From NCBI RefSeq assembly GCF_001680005.1, contig NC_033567.1, forward strand, positions 3,348,001 through 3,412,000: a DNA stretch of 64,000 nucleotides, written 5' to 3'. Source of the stretch: Plasmodium coatneyi (Eukaryota > Apicomplexa > Aconoidasida > Haemosporida > Plasmodiidae). Under the pieces are notes generated by a model that was given only the letters and a program-made list of their open reading frames with translations, was not told where the DNA came from and searched no databases. Position 1 is the stretch's first letter. Each line of letters starts with the position of its first letter. A program made the translations under genes and the position numbers. Shown in pieces: positions 58,657 to 64,000 of this stretch.

Positions 58657-60174
58657 CACTCGGGTTTGCTATTAACGGTTTGCTGCAAATAGGTTAACGT
58701 GACCTCAGCTCTTCACCTTGCAAGCTGCGCCCCTGATGACCCAAAGGACTCAGATAAGGACAGGGAACGAGCAGAGTACGAACAAACGTAAAAGAGTGAA
58801 GCAATACGCATACGTGGGCAGACTCAAGCAACCGCATGTACCGTGCTCAGCCTGAAAGGGAGAATTCCTTCAAACTAATCTGACACGGAAGTGAAGAAAT
58901 AACAGCAAAAAAAAAAAAAAAAAAATTAAAAAAAATAAGAAGTAAAATTTCGAAGGGCACGCACGGTTCACATCATCATAATGTGATCACCACGCTCGAT
59001 ACGATAAGCTAAATCAACAAAAAAAAAGTGTAATTTTTCACCTCGCAAATGTGGAAACAAGAGAAAAAAATATACTTAACAATGTTTTTAAAAAATACCG
59101 GAAAAAAAAAAGATAATGAAACAAATAAACGGGGTAACCTCGAAAAAGCACTAAAGGAAGTTAATCAAATGAAGGCCCACTGCGGATTTGTTTCAGAATA
59201 ACATCTTCTGCCAAGCGCATGTAAAATGCAGAGCACAGGTCATACAAACCCATGTGTTGGGCGTTGTATCCTAATTCACCACACTATTAAGCTTTATTAT
59301 TTGTGAGGCGTCCCCCTTGTGGATCCACCTCCTCGTTCTGCTTTTTTTCTTCCTCGTTGACTGCATGAGGAGGGGTGGAATATTTCATCTGCACGATTGC
59401 CCATTAGAAGAGCTTCCATCTGAGAGGCGACAACAATGTTGTGCGGCTAAGGGTACACACATATGTGTGGTCACAAGCATGTGCACATGTGTATACGTAT
59501 GCGCTCGCGGGTTTTTCCCCCTACTGGCAAGTTGAACGCTTGCGTAGTCACTTAAAGAGGTAAGCATGAGACATTTCTACCCAGCGGGAAAGATCTCTTC
59601 ACTGCTGCGTGTGTTCGAATAATTTCCACCCCTTTCTACCAATGTCGACATCAAGGTTACAACTTATAAAAATACATACTTTTTACCAAATGTCCAAAAA
59701 TGACAAGAACACCTATTTAGAAACGTGTGTCAGTAACCCAAAATTGGCTCTACAGGCCTTTATCAAAATAGTGCTCCATTTAATGGCCATATAAATTTTA
59801 TACAATTCTCGTACAACTTCCTCGCCTACGCTTTTCTTTTTAAGCAATGTGCAAAGTGCGTTTTTTTTTCATTTGCCCCTTTATACATTCCGCCGCGAAA
59901 CCCTTATCCCTTAATTCATCTACACTAGCAAAGAATGTACAATATTTATTACGGACACGGAGAAGGAACGAATAATCAATGCGTTGCATGTGTGTTTACA
60001 CGTACGCACCTCATTCTGTTAATACATTTTATATCTGCGCGATTTACAGTCGTCGTCCTTCCTTCTTTTTTTTTTTTCCATAGGTGTGTTCGTAAAAAAA
60101 AATATATGCGGTACAGTTCAACAGTGTAAACAATTCTGACGCGTACACAAAAACATGCTTCCTTCCCTTTTTTT
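58657..60174. other. Left edge of the second island, no supported gene
   Basis: Upstream flank of the coiled-coil gene, then increasingly AT-rich sequence from about 59800. A runs at 58905-58924 and 59101-59110. ORFs up to about 75 codons have no supporting context. Confidence 0.5.
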
Positions 60175-60640
60175 GACAAATTTATATTAAGACATTTTTC
60201 TTTTTTTTGTGCAATTTCTCCTGTGCTACAAAATTTATATTAAGTCATTTTTTCTATTGGGCATCTTCTATTTTTGCAATTTTCTCTGTGAAAAATTTAT
60301 ATTAGGCCAATTTTTTTTTTGACAATTCTTATTGTTTGTGCAATTTTTTCTGTAACAAAATTATATTAGGGCATTATTTTCTTTTGGACAATTTTTTTTT
60401 TTTTTCGCAATTTTTTCTGTGTGACAAATTTATATTAGGGCATCCTTTTTTTAACAACTTTATTTGGTCACTTTTTTTTTTTTTTTTTTTTGCAATTTCT
60501 CTGTGTGACAAATTTATATTAGAGGCATTTCCTTCTCTTTTGACAACAATCTCTTGGAAATTTTCTTTTTTTGACAACTTCACCATGACACATTTTCTGT
60601 GACAAAATTTATTGGGCATTTTTTTTGACAATGTTTTTTC
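60175..60640. repeat. Degenerate tandem repeat with AAATTTATATTAGGGCAT core
   Basis: At least seven copies of a 55-70-base degenerate unit: CAAATTTATATTA(G/A)GGCAT, a T run, then TTTGTGCAATTTTCTCTGTG. Copies start near 60177, 60231, 60292, 60357, 60425, 60508 and 60605. It lies downstream of the minus-strand KIR gene. Confidence 0.75.
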
Positions 60641-60659
60641 GAAATTTTTTTGACTTTTT

Positions 60660-61060
60660 TTTTTTTCGCAAAGAGAGTCCATTTCTACCGCCCAGCAAGC
60701 ACATCACATCACATATTCGCTTCTTCTCCTCCGCAAAAAAAAAAAGTGTCTTAAAAAAAGTGTTCTTCTTACAAAAAAAAAAAAAAGAAGGAACTGTGTA
60801 TACAATTACACAAAATGTTACCATGTCACACATGTGCGCTTCTTGTCCTCCTCCGCAAAAAAAAAAGTATCTTAAAAAAAGAGTGTGTTCTTACAAAAAA
60901 AAAAAGAAAGAACGGAACTGTGTATCAATTACACAAATTTTTTACCATGTTACACATGCGTGTGTGTATACGAATAAGAATCAATATTTTAAGGACAAAA
61001 ACTTGCACATTAAAACAAAAAAAAAGAAAAAAAAAAAAGGTGGAAAAGAAGAAATATAAT
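60660..61060. repeat. Island-associated repeat module, two local copies, shared with 31250-31940
   Basis: A unit of about 120 bases occurs twice: CTTCTTCTCCTCCGCAAAA, AAGTGTCTTAAAAAAAGTG, TTCTTACAAAA, GGAACTGTGTATAC, AATTACACAAA, TACCATGTCACACATG (about 60720-60836 and 60838-60960). It is preceded by GTCCATTTCTACCG and GCACATCACATCACA, also found near 31291-31330 in the first island. Confidence 0.82.
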
Positions 61061-61174
61061 CCTGATTTGGAACTGTATGAACTCCGTCGTTATTTATGTC
61101 CTCCAATGGAGGACATTGCATACTGTTTACAATTAACGGAAGGGAAATTTATTCATTCAATATTCCATGTCATG

Positions 61175-62548
61175 TTACATACGTTGATAACTAATATTGT
61201 TCCTGTTTCCTGGTCTTCCATTACTTGCCCCTCTTCTTCCAGATGGTGGCCTAGTACCATTATATATGGTAGATGCTGCATCCGTCGAATCTGCTCTTGT
61301 TAAATTGTATGACGAACCTACTGTAGTTGCATATTCTGCTGTAGAAGAGGAGTCGTCGTCTGAGAAATTGTTTAGGTCTTGCCTAACAAACCTTCTTTTT
61401 CTGCTATTCTTCCCACCGGAGAGTAGGGTTCCACCTATTCCAGAGAATAAGGAGGTATACTAATAGAAATGGAAGAAGGTAGTAAGGGGTGTGGTGAATA
61501 TGCGCAAAATCTATATAACATACTTCACTTTAAACATTCATTTTTAAATAAAAATATATATTAATAAATAACATTACTTATGTTATTAATGTATAGTGGT
61601 GGCAATTACTTTATATGTTAAGAAAGAAAGTGTTGCTGCTATTCCCACCGTGCCCAGTGTACCACATATGGCAGGGATGTTTAATTCAGAAGGGGAGGTG
61701 TCTGTTACTGTGTGGGAATGAGATTGCCTCGTTTCAGGTATTGTAGTTCCTTTTAAAGATTCTAATTTAGATTTCAAGTCTGATGGTTTTGGAATTGTTT
61801 CCTCGCCAGGATTATGATTACCTCTGCATACTTGCTGGAAGAGTTTACAATAATCTTTCTGCCCGGTGTTCTTCCCTGCTGTTGTGGTGCATTGAGAGAG
61901 CATTCCACTGCAGGCATTTTCAGCATTCTGGAGATATTTTTTATATTGTGCGAAACATTGGTTTTCACTTCCTGGTACATATGTTTCTATATTTTGGTAG
62001 TCTTGGGAGTAGTCGAATAGTAATTTCCTATTATTGAACTCGCCTTTTTTATCACTATGATACATGAAGCAATTGTCCCATTCTCCTTTCTGAGCTTCTA
62101 TTGCGCTCTCTACATCTGCCATAGTGTTCTTGAATTCGCTATCATCATTTGAATATATTCCAGACAATATTTCACCCACATGATATTGAAGGAATGCACA
62201 TCCCTGGGAATATTCCTCCGAACCTGCCTTTTCACTGCCCCTTATTCCATTTATATAGCAAAGTGCTTTTATAATTTTTTTAACATTTTCTTCCCCTAGA
62301 CTATCCTTTAATGTCATTCTAATTTTCTCTGTATACTTTCCTGCACCACATTCTTCTGGACCACCTTCCAATAAACTATATATTTTTTTTGAAGGCAAAT
62401 CCTTCAAACATTGTTCCTCCCCCCCCTATAATTATAATACGCGCAATATATATGTATGTGTATTGTACATATGTACATTTTTATACATTATATGTAATAT
62501 ACATAATTCACATTTCCCCTTCCCTTCCTCATTTGCACTTACCGTCAT
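61175..62548 (-). CDS. kir: KIR (pir-superfamily) variant antigen, single ectodomain, complete
   Basis: Exons: 62548-62543 (ATG ACG, donor GTAAGT), 62425-61610 (donor GTAATT), 61459-61175 (stop TAA), all phase 0, about 368 residues. The six-base first exon gives MT, then GGEEQCLKDLPSKKIYSLL, the usual Cys-Leu-Pro start of the ectodomain. Cysteines follow through ENQCFAQYKKYLQNAENACS, DYCKLFQQVC. The ectodomain has no linker repeats. A membrane helix (IPAICGTLGTVGIAATLSFL) ends exon 2. Exon 3 starts YTSLFSGIGG and ends RNNISYQRM, like the tail of the plus-strand KIR gene at 29053-29343 (STIYNG, RPPSGRRGAS, NISYQRM in common). Intact; opposite orientation to that gene. Confidence 0.9.
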
Positions 62549-63661
62549 TTTTCCTTAATTTGGCTTTTCTTCCTTATATTTTTAATGCATAAAACCTCTT
62601 CCGTACATGATACTTCTTTTTATATTGTACTTATTTCAGCATTTGCCTTTAGTCCATCTACTAGTTCTGGGAAACTATGCAAAATTATTCTTTACACACA
62701 TCCCTATAAACATACAGAAACATTATGTATACTAAGTTCCTAATCCCTTCCCCCGACACACTTAAAAAGTATACAAAATCCCCCTTCTCCTTCCTTCCTT
62801 CCTCCTTAGATCCTCCTTCCTAAGGATTTATTCCTTCTTCTCCTTCCTTCCTAAGGATGTATTCCCCTTCCTTTTCTGCTGAAGGGATCACAAATTTCTT
62901 CTAAAATTTAAATTTCACATATACATTTATACGTATTATATACGTAGAGCATTGTTCACTGAGGATAAAAGAAGGAGGAGAATGATGGAAGGAGTGTTAT
63001 GGCGGAAGGAAGAGCGTGTGTGATGTTGTGTTGTGTTGTGCGCCTTATTCACAATTTTTCTCTCTTCCTTTCTTTATATATTATTACACTCTGCGTTAGT
63101 TTGTGTATTATTATATTACACTTTCCATACACTTCTTTATTCTTTCTTTTTAAAATGTAATTTTTTACTTCCCCCTCCCTAAAGTGAAAAATTTTAAAAT
63201 GATGTTACTTAAATTCAAAGAACACTCTACACCTCCGTTCAGAATTATTTCTCACTTCAAAAATTTTTTTTTTCCTTCATGTAGGCACATATACAACCCA
63301 ATTCCACCTATTGAGCATTTTACTACTCCCTTTCCCTTCTCTTTAATATTGGTAAAATTTTATGTACACTACCTTTTTTTCCTTCCCTTTCATTTTTTTT
63401 TTTCTTTTATTCTTTTTTTTCATTTTTTTTTTTAATTTCCTCCTTTTTTCCTTTTTTCGCACTACGGGAAAAGTACTTTTCCCTTATGAAGCTACTCAAA
63501 CGTATAAATTAAAAATAAAAAAAAAAAAAAATACAAAAAAATAAGGGGGAAAGGAAGAAAAAATAAGGCAAAATAGGAAGGAAAGGAAGGGGGGCGGAAG
63601 GAAAAACCTTCCCTTCCCCTGCCCTTTCCTTTTCCGCTTCCCTTTGCCCCATCCTTAGATG
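62549..63661. other. Spacer between two minus-strand KIR genes
   Basis: About 1.1 kb of T-rich sequence on the plus strand with CCTTCC-rich words (62790-62870, 63600-63650) and long T/A runs (63390-63435, 63519-63535). It holds the presumed promoter of the KIR gene starting at 62548. No coding signal. Confidence 0.6.
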
Positions 63662-63958
63662 TTACATACGTTGGTAACCTACATTCTTCCGTCGATTTGG
63701 TGCAGTATTTGTCCCTCTCCTAAGAGGTTTAGTAGTATATGGAACAGAGTACACCGTACTAACATCTCCCACTGTGGAAGTGCCCTCTGATGGATCAGCT
63801 GCGGAAGCTACAGTTGTTGAAACCTCCGTGGAGGTATCTGTGAATGTGTCATCATCGTCAAATTCACGTTTGACCAAACGTCTTTTTCCTCTTCTGTTTA
63901 TTCTGTTCCTTCCTCCTCCTTTAAATGTTTTATGGAACCAATCAGTTAGAAGATTGTA
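63662..63958 (-). CDS. kir: Last exon of a further KIR gene (rest beyond the window)
   Basis: Acceptor TTTCGTAG ends at 63959, then an open frame of 98 residues to TAA at 63664-63662. It reads YNLLTDWFHKTFKGGGRNR, a basic stretch, an Asp-rich and Ser/Thr-rich tail (REFDDDDTFTDTST, TSTVGDVSTVYS) and ends RRKNVGYQRM. This is the cytoplasmic-tail exon typical of KIR genes and aligns in layout with the last exons at 29053-29343 and 61459-61175. Upstream exons lie past 64000, so the status of the whole gene is unknown. Tandem with the KIR gene at 61175-62548. Confidence 0.85.
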   Translation of the reverse strand, partial: YNLLTDWFHKTFKGGGRNRINRRGKRRLVKREFDDDDTFTDTSTEVSTTVASAADPSEGTSTVGDVSTVYSVPYTTKPLRRGTNTAPNRRKNVGYQRM

Positions 63959-64000
63959 CTACGAAAGGAGGATTGTTAGTAGTGGTAGGATGGAAGGAAT

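Noticed and set aside
61197..61463. Plus-strand 88-codon ORF
   Set aside because: It is antisense to the last exon of the minus-strand KIR gene.

Overview
The window is a 64 kb piece of a Plasmodium chromosome, most likely from the simian P. knowlesi / P. coatneyi group. Evidence: long intron-poor genes mixed with short-exon genes, GT-AG introns with T-rich acceptors, Lys/Asn/Glu-rich low-complexity insertions, apicoplast-targeted genes, and pir-superfamily genes of the KIR type inside an otherwise conserved block. No bacterial features and no tRNA or rRNA genes were seen.

Layout. (1) 1-21073, conserved block: a kelch+MORC GHKL ATPase (+, 5' end outside the window), then on the minus strand a nine-exon WD/coiled-coil protein resembling CFAP43/CFAP44 and a TBC+TLDc protein. 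The last two each contain one reading-frame break, exactly at a long poly-A run. (2) 21074-24960: a gene-free stretch, then a decayed minus-strand gene (pseudogene). (3) 24961-about 32000: an AT-rich multigene-family island with a two-domain KIR gene, a two-exon exported-protein candidate and repeat-rich spacers. (4) 32886-58656, conserved block: two small cysteine-motif proteins (a twin CX9C and a CX9C-like) flanking a small signal-peptide protein, a Lys-rich two-exon gene, KIN17, apicoplast ribosomal protein uL22, DXR (IspC, fosmidomycin target), a WRAP53/TCAB1-like WD protein, an AAG-type DNA glycosylase, a NIPA-like transporter and a large coiled-coil protein. (5) about 59800-64000: a second island with noncoding repeats also found in the first, one complete KIR gene and the last exon of another, both minus.

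How it fits together: the housekeeping genes cover chromatin and DNA repair (MORC, KIN17, AAG), telomerase/Cajal-body RNP biology (TCAB1-like), the apicoplast (uL22, DXR), mitochondrial intermembrane space (CX9C) and possibly the male-gamete axoneme. The KIR islands look inserted into this conserved order; the left edge of the first island coincides with the start codon of the decayed gene. Exon joins were worked out by hand from splice sites and phase; family calls come from motif recognition, not database searches.
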